DNA of 64,000 nt from Ruminococcus flavefaciens (GCA_023662725.1 JAMPIL010000006.1:33229-97228); one strand, 5' to 3'; shown: positions 36,681-45,587, counted from the first letter of the stretch. Numbers and translations: made by a program. The notes: generated from the letters alone by a model not told the origin.

Positions 36681-37757
36681 TCAGTAACAAGCAGAAAAAA
36701 ATTGTAAAATACCATTTTCCAAAAGAGTAAAATTGCTGTCAAAGCGGATATGGGGAGGTTCGTTCCTGCTTGCATTTGAAAATATATCACTGCCTTGTGT
36801 AAAATAACGTCGTCTCATAAGACATAGATCAAAAACATTCCAGGTTCCATTATCGTCTAAGTCATAATCATTTCCATGAGAATTGGTTGTACGGGCAAGC
36901 AGAAAATACTGCAAGTTTGCAAGCTGACGATGCTCCGGAATATTATTGTACGGCATCTGTTCTTCCCAAAAACGAACGGCATCATAAATCCAGCTTTCTG
37001 CATTTGTGCCTGTTCCAATTCCGAAACCGTGGGGTAATCCCTTATAGGCGTGAAATTCAGTAGGAATACCATAACTCTCCAGAATTTCGCAACGATTCTG
37101 CATAGTGCGATAGTTTGCAATACCGTCGCTTGTACCAACGCAGGCATATGTCATAGCGTCTGTTTGATATGAAGTACTATATCCTGTATACTGCATAATG
37201 ACTGCACTTACCCGCTGAATATTACGGTGTTGCGTTAAAGCATAAAGATTGTCTGCATTGGACCGACATAAGCAAATCCACCGCCTGCATTCATGATACT
37301 GAATTTAGATCCTGGTTCACCTTTAAAGAAGAACAATCCCGTATCACGCTTGGACGGATCGGCATTCATTTCTGCCTTGCTAAAAATTGGATAGAAAATT
37401 TGTTGTCCGCTTTCAGTGCTTTCTGCAAGCGTGTTGATTATCTCAACTGTTTTTTCGGGCTGAATATAAGTTATACCATGTATATACACGGCTTGTACTG
37501 ATTTCCGCAAGCGTCATATCGTCTGTGATAATGCGGTCAACAGGGAATAAAAGCTTCCCGAAGTTTTCAAAAGCAGGATTTGCGATAACCTTTCCGACTG
37601 TTGTATTTGTATCCACTCTTTGTTCTTCTGTGACAGAAGCCGCTGCGATTGAAGCCCTTTCAGAATTACTTGTACTTATTGGCGTTTCAGCAAAATCACC
37701 ACAGGCAGATGTAGTCATAGTTAAACCTGCAAACAATAGAATGGGAAATTTCTTCAC
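36681..37757 (-). pseudogene. Decayed dockerin-bearing alpha/beta-hydrolase (esterase) lipoprotein
   Basis: The pieces lie in different frames. From GTG 37757 (RBS AGGAGGGAG) a lipoprotein signal is seen (ILLFAGLTMTTSACG) and sequence to about 37450. A second frame covers 37510-37235 (EKTVEIINTLAEST ... NAGGGFAYVGPMQ). A third covers 37196-36681 (MQYTGYSTSYQTDAM ... HAYKGLPHGFGIGTGTNAE) plus a dockerin (DYDLDDNGTWNVFDLCLMRRRYF). The nucleophile-elbow region between the second and third frames is missing. It looks like an acetyl-esterase/BD-FAE type enzyme that was inactivated by frameshifts and a deletion. Confidence 0.75.
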
Positions 37758-37779
37758 TGAGCTCCCTCCTAAATTGTAT

Positions 37780-38398
37780 TTAACGAATAAAATTCGTATG
37801 CTGGAAAGGTTCTTTTTCCGGAAGTCCATAAGTTTCTTTGCCAAGTGCAATACTTTTCATCAGGAATGTCATATTGTTTGCCAGCGTTCTCATGCCCTGC
37901 AAGCCCTCCATATCCTGTTCAGCTTCACCTGCTTCTCGGCCATGTATGCTGTTCCAGTACTGACCGGAAGCAACAGGCATTCCTGAAATTGTAAAAAACT
38001 TGTTCAACTCGTCAAATGTTGAAGATAATCCGCCACGCCTTGCAGCAGCAACGGCTGCGCAAACTTTCATAGTTTTTGTCAAAATGTGTACTGTAAAATA
38101 ATCTTGTCAAAAAAGCAATCAGCGTAGCATTTGCGGAAGCATAGTAAACAGGACTTCCGACAACAAGTCCGTCACATTCCTCAAATTTTTTAGCTGTTTC
38201 ATTTACAATATCATCAAACACACATTTTCCTGTCTGCGTACATGAAGCACAGGCAATGCAGCCACGGATATTTTTATTGCCAACATGGAGAATTTCAGTT
38301 TCGATTCCTGAATCGGTGAAGACCTTTTCCATTTCGTGCAGGGCAATGTATGTGTTTCCATGTACACGAGGACTTCCGTTTATCATTAATACTTTCAT
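37780..38398 (-). pseudogene. NADPH-dependent FMN reductase / flavodoxin-fold protein, frameshifted
   Basis: The first frame (38398-38012) starts MKVLMINGSPRVHGNTYIAL and has a Cys cluster CIACASCTQTGKC. At the A5 run near 38070-38076 the sense shifts to the frame ending at 37780 (KVCAAVAAARRGG ... EPFQHTNFIR). One extra A explains the break (FDK-TMK versus FDKNYE). Intact relatives are ~200 residues. Could be a true mutation or a sequencing error. Confidence 0.8.
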
Positions 38399-38399
38399 T

Positions 38400-38942
38400 T
38401 TATTTCACCGACTTTCCCATTTCATATGCTTGAGTCATAGCAGGAGTTCCGATGACTTTACCCTTTTCGTAAACTCCGCTGCCATAAATGACTCCCATTT
38501 CCTTAGCTCCCTCAACACAGTCAGCGTAACCTCTAAAGCATGCAATGGTCGTTTCAGCCGATGCATTTTCTTCATCAGCCATAGTGGCGATGTAATAGAA
38601 TTCCTTGTCATGAACTTCCAGCCAGCGAGCAACAGTACGATCGATAAGAGCTTTCAGTTGAGCATCGATTGAATAAAAGTAAACGGGACTTGCAAGAACA
38701 ATAACATCAGCGTCGATCATCTTCTGAAGCACATCTGCCATATCATCTTTGATAGCACAAATGCCGTTGCTCTGTCTGCAGTAGTAACAGGCACGGCAGA
38801 AACCGATTTTCTTTTCAGCAACACGAATTTTTTCAACTTCATTTCCACTCTCAATTGCTCCACGCATGAATTCATCACAAAGCAGATCGGAATTGCCTCC
38901 TTTTCGAGGACTTCCTGATAAAATCAAAATCTTTTTACTCAT
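38400..38942 (-). CDS. NADPH-dependent FMN reductase family (iron-sulfur flavoprotein-like)
   Basis: 180 residues starting MSKKILILSGSPRKGGNSD, the FMN phosphate-binding loop. A Cys set CRACYYCRQSNGIC (about 49-62) resembles iron-sulfur flavoproteins. ASPVYFYSIDAQLKALIDR is the conserved second flavin loop. ATG 38942 has AAGGAG upstream. It ends 1 nt before the frameshifted paralogue; both may form an operon. Confidence 0.9.
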   Translation of the reverse strand: MSKKILILSGSPRKGGNSDLLCDEFMRGAIESGNEVEKIRVAEKKIGFCRACYYCRQSNGICAIKDDMADVLQKMIDADVIVLASPVYFYSIDAQLKALIDRTVARWLEVHDKEFYYIATMADEENASAETTIACFRGYADCVEGAKEMGVIYGSGVYEKGKVIGTPAMTQAYEMGKSVK

Positions 38943-39080
38943 AATATTTCTCCTTTCAAGATAAAAAGCGTGTTCACATAAATAAGCCATGTTCAGAAAG
39001 TATGCGAACACGCTCAGAGAGGTACAATGATAGTATATCATATTTTATATAAAAAAGGAAGTTCAAATTGGTTACTGACT

Positions 39081-39147
39081 GTAAACCTTCAGTTTATTAC
39101 TGATTAACTAATCGAAACTTCACAAATTTATAAAATTAGTATATAAT
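39081..39147 (+). promoter_or_regulatory. Promoter and operator-like element of the aldo/keto reductase gene
   Basis: TTCACA (39119-39124) - 17 nt - TATAAT (39142-39147). The 45-nt stretch 39081-39125 matches 37 of 45 bases of 42153-42197, which sits at the same distance from the -10 box of another aldo/keto reductase gene. Confidence 0.65.
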
Positions 39148-39180
39148 AAAATCATAAATTCAATCAGGAGGCTATCAATT

Positions 39181-40068
39181 ATGGAATATGTACAGCTGAA
39201 CAACGGACTGAAAATACCGATACTCGGATACGGCGTTTATCAGGTGACAAAAGAAGAATGCGAAAGATGCGTTCTTGACGCATTGAAAATAGGTTATCGT
39301 CTGATCGATACAGCACAAAGCTACTTCAATGAGGAAGAAGTCGGCAATGCAATTATGAAGTCAGGAATTCCGAGAGAGGAAATTTTCTTGACAACCAAAG
39401 TCTGGGTGGAGCATTATGGCTATGAGGAAACCAAAAAGTCCGTCTATGAATCCATGCGGAAATTACAGACGGAATATATTGACCTTATGCTGCTTCATCA
39501 GCCTTTCAGTGACTACTACGGCACATACCGTGCATTGGAGGAACTTTATAACGAGAGCGTTTTAAAAGCGATCGGCGTATCCAATTTCTATCCAGACAGG
39601 CTTGTCGATATTGCGAATTTCGCCAATATCGTGCCTATGGTGAATCAGGTGGAAACACACGTACTCAACCAGCAGACCGAAGCAAAAAAGTGGATGGATA
39701 AATATGAAGTACAAATCGAAGCATGGGCGCCATTCGGCGAGGGCAGGGGAGGCTTGTTTGAAAATCCTGTTCTTACGGCAATCGGCGAAAAATATGGCAA
39801 AACATCTGCACAGGTAATGCTTCGCTGGAATATACAGCGTGGTGTAGTCGTTTTACCGAAGTCCACGCATATTGAGCGTATGGAGCAGAATTTCAACGTA
39901 TTTGATTTTGCATTGACCGAGGAAGATATGGCAGCAATCGCTGCACTGGATACGCAGACAAGCTCTTTCTTCTCTCATTATGATCCTAACATGGTCGAGT
40001 GGTTTGCCAAAATGGTGGAAGAACGTAAGCATCAGCATGACAGTTCTAAGGAAAAGAAAAATTGGTAA
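39181..40068 (+). CDS. Aldo/keto reductase (2,5-diketo-D-gluconate reductase-like)
   Basis: 295 residues with (beta/alpha)8 features and catalytic tetrad: Asp and Tyr in YRLIDTAQSYFNEEEVG (about 40-56), Lys in LTTKVW, His in MLLHQPF. The NADPH site LPKSTHIERMEQN is at about 223-235. RBS AGGAGG. Reduces aldehydes/ketones with NADPH; substrate unknown. Confidence 0.93.
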   Translation: MEYVQLNNGLKIPILGYGVYQVTKEECERCVLDALKIGYRLIDTAQSYFNEEEVGNAIMKSGIPREEIFLTTKVWVEHYGYEETKKSVYESMRKLQTEYIDLMLLHQPFSDYYGTYRALEELYNESVLKAIGVSNFYPDRLVDIANFANIVPMVNQVETHVLNQQTEAKKWMDKYEVQIEAWAPFGEGRGGLFENPVLTAIGEKYGKTSAQVMLRWNIQRGVVVLPKSTHIERMEQNFNVFDFALTEEDMAAIAALDTQTSSFFSHYDPNMVEWFAKMVEERKHQHDSSKEKKNW

Positions 40069-40168
40069 GCAACAGAAAACGTTCTAAATTTTTTATAGTG
40101 TAGTCGGAGATAAATCCACGTTTGCATACGGTGATTGTAAAAATCGGCTGAAACCTTTCAGTTAATAC

Positions 40169-40197
40169 TTGAAAAAATTGCATATTTATGATATAAT
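40169..40197 (+). promoter_or_regulatory. Promoter of the LysR gene
   Basis: TTGAAA (40169-40174) - 17 nt - TATAAT (40192-40197). CTGAAA-CC-TTTCAG, an inverted repeat at 40148-40161, lies just upstream and could be a regulator site. Confidence 0.65.
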
Positions 40198-40230
40198 GGC
40201 ACTGTCGATAACTTGAAAGGCGGTGCCATT

Positions 40231-41145
40231 ATGTATAATCCCCAATTGGTAACATTTTTAAAAGTAGCTGACTGCGGAAGCTTTAACAAGGCGTCAGAGG
40301 AGTTGTATATATCACCGCCTGCGGTGATAAAACAGGTGAATCTACTGGAGTCATCCTTGAACTTGCAATTGTTTATTCGTACTCACAGAGGATTGATTTT
40401 GACAGAGGCAGGAAAATCATTGTATCATGATGCAAAATATATCATTCAGTATTGCCACGAATCCGTGAATCGAGCAAGAAATGCTATGCAAAAAGAGGAG
40501 TCGGTGATCAGGATCGGAACTTCACCAATGACTCCAGGTCAGTTTTTAATGGATATGTGGTCAAATATTCATGAGATTTGTCCTGATATTAAATTTAAAC
40601 TTATTCCATTTGAAAATACCCCGGAAAATTCAATAGAGATTCTTAAAAATCTTGGAAAGAACATTGATATTGTAGCAGGTCTTTTTGATGAGGATTTTTT
40701 GAAATCCAGAAAATGTGCTGGATTGCTGCTTTCGTATGAACCTATACGATGTGCGGTATCTATTTATAATGAGCTTTCAAACAAATCCAGACTGTTAGTA
40801 AATGATCTTTATGATCACAATTTCATGTTAATTAAAAGAGGCTGGAACAAATGTCTTGATATGATGCGTGATGATTTGCTGCAAAATCATTCTCAGATAA
40901 ACATTGTGGATTTTGATATGTTTACACTAAATGCTTTCAATCAGTGTGAGAACAGTGACAATATGATGATCTGTATCGATAACTGGGCAAATGTACATCC
41001 TTTACTAAAGGTTTTGCCTGTAGATTGGGATTATTGTGTCCCATTCGGACTTCTGCATTCACCGAAACCTTCATCTACGGTAAAGAGATTTTTGGAAGCT
41101 GTCAGACAGGTGGCTGCTTTACCTGAGTGTAAATCTGTTACTTAA
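40231..41145 (+). CDS. LysR family transcriptional regulator
   Basis: 304 residues from ATG 40231 (AAAGGCGGTG upstream). N-terminal winged HTH: FLKVADCGSFNKASEELYISPPAVIKQVNLLE (helix positions about 8-40). A periplasmic-binding-like effector domain follows. It lies between aldo/keto reductase and SDR genes on the same strand and may regulate them. Confidence 0.92.
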   Translation: MYNPQLVTFLKVADCGSFNKASEELYISPPAVIKQVNLLESSLNLQLFIRTHRGLILTEAGKSLYHDAKYIIQYCHESVNRARNAMQKEESVIRIGTSPMTPGQFLMDMWSNIHEICPDIKFKLIPFENTPENSIEILKNLGKNIDIVAGLFDEDFLKSRKCAGLLLSYEPIRCAVSIYNELSNKSRLLVNDLYDHNFMLIKRGWNKCLDMMRDDLLQNHSQINIVDFDMFTLNAFNQCENSDNMMICIDNWANVHPLLKVLPVDWDYCVPFGLLHSPKPSSTVKRFLEAVRQVAALPECKSVT

Positions 41146-41219
41146 CCGGCAATACATCTAATTATAAGAAGAAAGATGCAGATCGTTTTGTTGAATAAGC
41201 AGAAAATCTGCCAACTGAC

Positions 41220-41250
41220 TTGACTTAGAGTTTACTCTAAATGATATGAT
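41220..41250 (+). promoter_or_regulatory. MerR-type promoter with 19-nt spacer and palindrome
   Basis: TTGACT (41220-41225) and TATGAT (41245-41250) are 19 nt apart. The spacer carries the palindrome TTAGAGTTTACTCTAA. Long spacers with a central dyad of this sort are typical of MerR family (AdhR/NmlR-like) activated promoters. It drives the SDR gene. No merR gene is in the window. Confidence 0.75.
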
Positions 41251-41288
41251 GTAATGAGTAAAATAAATCTTTGAAAAGGAGTATTTTT

Positions 41289-42119
41289 ATGAAAGATGTT
41301 ATGTTATTGGTTGGAGCGGGTCAGATCGGTATGGCAATTGCCAGACGTGTTGGTTATGGTAAAACAATAATCGTTGGTGATAAGAGCATTGAAAATGCCA
41401 AAACAATTTCAGAGATAATGAATAATGCCGGTTTTGATACCTTTCCGATACAAATGGATTTATCATCCCGTCAATCAATTCTGGATATGATTACTGAGGG
41501 TAAAAAACATGGTTCGATAACTATGCTTGTCAATGCGGCAGGCGTTTCGCCAAGTCAGGCATCTGTTGAAACAATTCTTAAAGTGGATCTTTACGGAACA
41601 GCTGTTTTGTTAGATGAAGTTGGTAAGGTGATAGAATCCGGTGGAACGGGTGTAGTAATATCAAGTCAATCAGGATTTCGTATGCCGGCTTTGACAGTTG
41701 AAGAAGATGAACTTTTGGCTCTCACTCCTGCTGAGGAGTTGCTTGATCTGGAAATTTTAAATCCCGAAAACATTAAGGATACGCTTCATGCCTATCAATT
41801 GGCAAAGAGATGTAATGAAAAACGTGTTATGGCACAGTCAGTAGAATGGGGAAAACATGGAGCTCGTCTGAATGCCATCGCACCAGGAATTATTGTCACT
41901 CCGCTTGCAATTGATGAATTAAATGGGATTCGAGGCGACTTTTATAAAAATATGTTTGCAAAATGTCCGGCAGGACGCCCTGGAACGGCCGATGAGGTTG
42001 CAAATGTTGCAGAGTTACTTATGAGCGATAAAGGTGCTTTTATTACCGGTTCAACATTTTTGATTGACGGAGGTGCAACAGCTTCTTATTTTTACGGTGA
42101 ATTGAAGCCGGAAAAATAG
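41289..42119 (+). CDS. Short-chain dehydrogenase/reductase
   Basis: 276 residues from ATG 41289 with AAAAGGAG upstream. Nucleotide-binding GAGQIGMAIA (about 6-15), NAAGVSPS, catalytic Ser in SSQSGF and Y-x3-K as YQLAK. The C-terminal GAFITGSTFLIDGG is standard. Substrate unknown. Confidence 0.92.
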   Translation: MKDVMLLVGAGQIGMAIARRVGYGKTIIVGDKSIENAKTISEIMNNAGFDTFPIQMDLSSRQSILDMITEGKKHGSITMLVNAAGVSPSQASVETILKVDLYGTAVLLDEVGKVIESGGTGVVISSQSGFRMPALTVEEDELLALTPAEELLDLEILNPENIKDTLHAYQLAKRCNEKRVMAQSVEWGKHGARLNAIAPGIIVTPLAIDELNGIRGDFYKNMFAKCPAGRPGTADEVANVAELLMSDKGAFITGSTFLIDGGATASYFYGELKPEK

Positions 42120-42152
42120 CAGTAAATATAATTGATAATCTATTTGCTAAGT

Positions 42153-42219
42153 GTAAATCTAAAGGTTAATACTGATTAACAAATCGAGACTTCCCAAGAG
42201 GTCTCGATTTTGTTATAAT
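42153..42219 (+). promoter_or_regulatory. Promoter/operator of the second aldo/keto reductase operon
   Basis: TTCCCA (42191-42196) - 17 nt - TATAAT (42214-42219). A perfect inverted repeat AATCGAGAC (42182-42190) / GTCTCGATT (42201-42209) brackets the -35 box. The upstream 45 nt match the promoter region at 39081-39125. Confidence 0.7.
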
Positions 42220-42241
42220 GAAAATGTAAGGGGGCAAAATT

Positions 42242-43246
42242 ATGGAAAAACGTAATTTAGGAAAAGACTTTACAGTTTCTGCTGTAGGAATGGGATGTAT
42301 GGGTTTGTCCCATGCTTATGGCGCGCCGACAGAAAAGAACGAGGCAATTCGCCTGCTGCACCGGGCGGTTGACTTGGGATATACCTTTTTCGATACAGCC
42401 GAGGTATACGGCACGTCAGATGACTCACATATCAATGAGGAGGCCGTCGGGGAAGCGCTTCGTTCATATAAGGACAAAGTTGTTATTGCAACAAAATTTG
42501 GAATCCGTTTTAATAAGGAGTGCGGTACATATCCGTATCCTTTGATAGCAGATGCACGTCCTGAATCAATAAGAAAATCAGTAGAAGGCTCTTTGAAGCG
42601 GCTTGGAATTGAATGTATCGACTTGTATTATCAGCATCGCATTGACCCGAATATTCCACCCGAGGATGTCGCAGGAGTGATGTCAGAACTGATAAAAGAG
42701 GGCAAAATTAAAAGATGGGGCATTTCTGAAACAGGTGAAGAATATCTCAGACGAGCGCACTATGTATGTCCTGTTACGGCGGTAGAAAATCGCTATTCCA
42801 TGATGTGCCGGGACTATGAATCACTGTTTCCGACTCTCGAAGAACTTGGAATTTCTTTCATTGCATTTTCACCCATGGCAAACGGATTCCTGACTGCAAA
42901 ATATGATGAGACTTCCAGATTTGAAAAGGGTACGGATTATCGAAATTCTATGCCGCAGTTTCAGTCCGACGCAATAAAGAAAAATCAGGAATTGCTTGAT
43001 CTGCTCAGAAAGACAGCAGCAGAAAAAAATGCAACTCCGGCACAAATCTCTCTTGCATGGATGATTTGCAAAAAGCCATATATTATTCCGATTCCTGGCA
43101 CTCGCAAGTTGGAACGTTTATATGAAAATGCAGGTGCATCCGATATACGACTATCAGAACAAGAAGTTCTTGCGCTTGACGCTGCTCTGGATAAAGTGCC
43201 TATGTCGGATGTGTTTGGAGGAAGTAAAACGAGGGGAGTATCGTGA
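42242..43246 (+). CDS. Aldo/keto reductase
   Basis: 334 residues. Catalytic Asp/Tyr in FFDTAEVYGTSDD, Lys in VIATKFGIRF, His in LYYQHRID, C-terminal cofactor site IPIPGTRKLERLYEN. First gene of an operon with a small membrane protein and the dockerin-flavodoxin protein; its stop overlaps the next start (GTGA). Confidence 0.93.
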   Translation: MEKRNLGKDFTVSAVGMGCMGLSHAYGAPTEKNEAIRLLHRAVDLGYTFFDTAEVYGTSDDSHINEEAVGEALRSYKDKVVIATKFGIRFNKECGTYPYPLIADARPESIRKSVEGSLKRLGIECIDLYYQHRIDPNIPPEDVAGVMSELIKEGKIKRWGISETGEEYLRRAHYVCPVTAVENRYSMMCRDYESLFPTLEELGISFIAFSPMANGFLTAKYDETSRFEKGTDYRNSMPQFQSDAIKKNQELLDLLRKTAAEKNATPAQISLAWMICKKPYIIPIPGTRKLERLYENAGASDIRLSEQEVLALDAALDKVPMSDVFGGSKTRGVS

Positions 43247-43513
43247 GAAAAAAGAAAATAGTTTCATTAGCAGTATTTATAGCTGCTGCCTCTGCAAGCT
43301 ATTCTAATATTAATGGTTTATGCTTTCAGAAAACGTGAAATCAGTTCATATATGCTGAATAAGATAGAGTATGTATTCTTTGATATGGAAGAACCGCTAG
43401 TTGCCTTTATTGTGGATTATCTGACTGTTATGGGAATGTTTGCAATAATCGGATACTATATGATGGTTGTTTTAAAAATAATAAGTAAAAAAAGGAGGTC
43501 TGTTTCAGTATGA
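43243..43513 (+). pseudogene. Small membrane protein, frameshifted
   Basis: GTG 43243 overlaps the aldo/keto reductase stop by 4 nt and opens VRKKKIVSLAVFIAAASAS, a membrane helix, but this frame ends at 43338. A second frame (open from ~43280, Met at 43313) continues AILILMVYAFRKREIS and contains another helix (DYLTVMGMFAIIGYYMMVV) to 43513, where the stop overlaps the next ATG by 4 nt. The coupling at both ends suggests one original gene broken by a frameshift near 43285-43305. No family recognised. Confidence 0.55.
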
Positions 43514-45171
43514 AAGTAAAAAGATTATTGGCAGGTATCGTTACAGCAGCTTTAGGTCTGTCTATGACGGGCTTTATTTCTACCAGTGCAGACACTAAAT
43601 CGGGAAAAAGCAACTATACAATAGAAGACACCAGAAATTTGCAGGATTTCCTGCTTAAGAAAGAAGCAGGAAATTTAAGCAATGAAAATTATGATTTAAA
43701 CGGTGATGGAGTGTGGAGTGCGTTTGATCTTGCTTTGATGAGGAAAGAATATGTACAGAATCAAAGCGGTGAAAAAACGCTTGTTGTATACTATTCTTTA
43801 GTCTTGCCGGACGATACGGACGCATCAGCCAGTGCAAGCCGTGTAATTGTAGATGGAGATCCTTACGGTACAACAGAGTATATGGCGAAAGTTATTCAAG
43901 AAGAAACCGGCGCAGACTTATTTGAGATTCAGACAGTGCAAGAATATCCCACAGAGTATCGTGATGTTACAAATCAGGCATCACAGGAAAAGGAATCGGG
44001 TTTCCGTCCAGAACTTGCATCTCATATTGACAACATTGACCAATATGATACAATATTTGCAGGTTATCCCAACTGGTGGGGGGATATGCCGATGGCGCTG
44101 TATTCTTTCTTTGATGAGTATGATCTGTCAGGAAAGACTATAATCCCATTCAATAGTCACGGCGGAAGCGGATTTTCTCAGACTGTACAGTCAATTGCAC
44201 AACTTGAACCAAATGCGGAAGTAAGTACAGAGGGGCTGAGTCTTTCAAGAGGAAGCGTTTCCACATCAAGAGATACGATAGCAGAGTGGATCGCAAATTT
44301 GGGTTATCACAAAGAACCGGAGAAAACAGCCAAAAATCTTGTTGCTTATTACTCGGCAAGCGGTACGACAGAAAGAATTGCCAATTTCATTGCAGAAGAA
44401 ATTAACGCAGATGTGTTTGTGATCACACCTGTAAATGAATACACGGACGCAGATCTGAACTGGACTGATTCCAACAGCCGTGTAGTAAAGGAACATAATG
44501 ATCCTGATAACAGACACGTAGAATTAGTACAAATGATTCCGGATAATTTTGAGTCATATGACAATGTATTTATTGGTTATCCGATATGGTGGCAGGAAGC
44601 TGCATGGGTAATTGATAATTTTGTCACAGAAAATGACTTCACTGGCAAGAATGTGATTCCGTTCTGTACGTCTATGGGTTCTCCTTTAGGAGAAAGCGGA
44701 ACGAAGCTTGCGGCAATGGCCGGCACGGGAAACTGGCTTGAGGGAATACGGTTTACAAGCCATTCTTCCAAAGAAGATGTAAAGGAATGGGCAAGGGGGC
44801 TTGATCTGACAAAACAGACAATTGCCAATAAAACATTGATTGCTTACTTGTCTTATCCTCTGTCGGACGGTACGGACGCTAATACAAGTGCAAGCCGTGT
44901 AATAGTGGATGACGAACTTTACGGCTCTGTAGAGTATATGGCGAAAATCATTCAGAAAAATACGGGAGCAGATATGTTTGAGATTCAGCCTGCTGTAAGC
45001 TATGGAGAAGATTTCAATGCAGTTGCGGACCGAGCTTTAGATGAACAGGAAAATGGCGTTTTGCCTGAACTTCTGAATCACATTGAAAATCTCGACCAGT
45101 ATGATACGGTTTTCGTTGGCTATCCGATTTGGCTTGCGTACCACAATTTGATACAATGCACCCAAGCATGA
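43510..45171 (+). CDS. Secreted dockerin - flavodoxin - flavodoxin - (truncated flavodoxin) protein
   Basis: 553 residues. Signal peptide 1-27; dockerin ~36-83 with a clear Ca loop DLNGDGVWSAFDLALMRKEY; flavodoxin_4-like domain 1 (~88-268, AGYPNWWGDMPMALYSFFDEYD); domain 2 (~278-430, YYSASGTTERIANFIAEE, IGYPIWWQEAAW); domain 3 begins at ~438 and repeats domain 1 (SASRVIVDDELYGSVEYMAK). Domain 3 stops abruptly after GYPIW, followed by unrelated LAYHNLIQCTQA. Domain 3 has therefore lost its C-terminal third at the junction with foreign DNA. It would be exported and dock to a scaffoldin: an unusual redox module for a cellulosome. Confidence 0.85.
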   Translation: MKVKRLLAGIVTAALGLSMTGFISTSADTKSGKSNYTIEDTRNLQDFLLKKEAGNLSNENYDLNGDGVWSAFDLALMRKEYVQNQSGEKTLVVYYSLVLPDDTDASASASRVIVDGDPYGTTEYMAKVIQEETGADLFEIQTVQEYPTEYRDVTNQASQEKESGFRPELASHIDNIDQYDTIFAGYPNWWGDMPMALYSFFDEYDLSGKTIIPFNSHGGSGFSQTVQSIAQLEPNAEVSTEGLSLSRGSVSTSRDTIAEWIANLGYHKEPEKTAKNLVAYYSASGTTERIANFIAEEINADVFVITPVNEYTDADLNWTDSNSRVVKEHNDPDNRHVELVQMIPDNFESYDNVFIGYPIWWQEAAWVIDNFVTENDFTGKNVIPFCTSMGSPLGESGTKLAAMAGTGNWLEGIRFTSHSSKEDVKEWARGLDLTKQTIANKTLIAYLSYPLSDGTDANTSASRVIVDDELYGSVEYMAKIIQKNTGADMFEIQPAVSYGEDFNAVADRALDEQENGVLPELLNHIENLDQYDTVFVGYPIWLAYHNLIQCTQA

Positions 45172-45186
45172 GTTTGGGTGCAAATT
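45157..45186 (+). terminator. Hairpin at the end of the dockerin-flavodoxin gene
   Basis: Perfect 9-bp stem TGCACCCAA / TTGGGTGCA with the stop codon in the loop, followed by AATTTT. Weak terminator or end structure of an inserted element. Confidence 0.5.
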
Positions 45187-45248
45187 TTAACGATAGGAAT
45201 TTGCCCTATGCCATTGAGAACCAAGCCAGGTTCATTTTAATAAGAATA

Positions 45249-45293
45249 ATGTAAAAAGCACATTACCTTTGCAGGTTAATGTGCTTTTTACAT
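45249..45293. terminator. Bidirectional terminator of the XRE gene
   Basis: Near-perfect 17-bp arms ATGTAAAAAGCACATTA / TAATGTGCTTTTTACAT; the XRE stop codon is inside the right arm. T runs flank the loop side on both strands. Confidence 0.8.
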
Positions 45294-45587
45294 TGTTCCC
45301 ATCAATTCAAGGAGAAGACGTTTTTGCTTATCCGTCAGTGTACTCCATCTTGAAAAAAGTTTTTGTTGTTCCTCGGTCAGTGGCGATTCTTCATCTTCGG
45401 AAAAGAACTGCGCCAAAGTGATGCCGAACGCCCGACATACTGCCTCTAATGTTGGCAGTGTAGGTGCGTTATTCCGATTGAACATATTTGTGACCGTGGA
45501 ATGGGAAAGACCGGATTCCTTTGCCAGACGATAATCCGTCCAGCCACGTTCTTCCATCAATTGCTTTATGTGTTTCTGTGCATCCAT
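45288..45587 (-). CDS. XRE family transcriptional regulator
   Basis: 99 residues: HTH DYRLAKESGLSHSTVTNMFNR (about 18-38), then a Leu-rich helical tail with Glu/Lys (TDKQKRLLLELMGTM). Typical small phage/ICE-type Cro/CI regulator. RBS AGGTGATGG. First gene on the foreign side of the composition change. Confidence 0.9.
   Translation of the reverse strand: MDAQKHIKQLMEERGWTDYRLAKESGLSHSTVTNMFNRNNAPTLPTLEAVCRAFGITLAQFFSEDEESPLTEEQQKLFSRWSTLTDKQKRLLLELMGTM

Noticed and set aside
36681-37850. Three separate small genes
   Set aside because: The fragments form one esterase in order; they share one strand and adjacent frames, so a broken gene is the simpler view.
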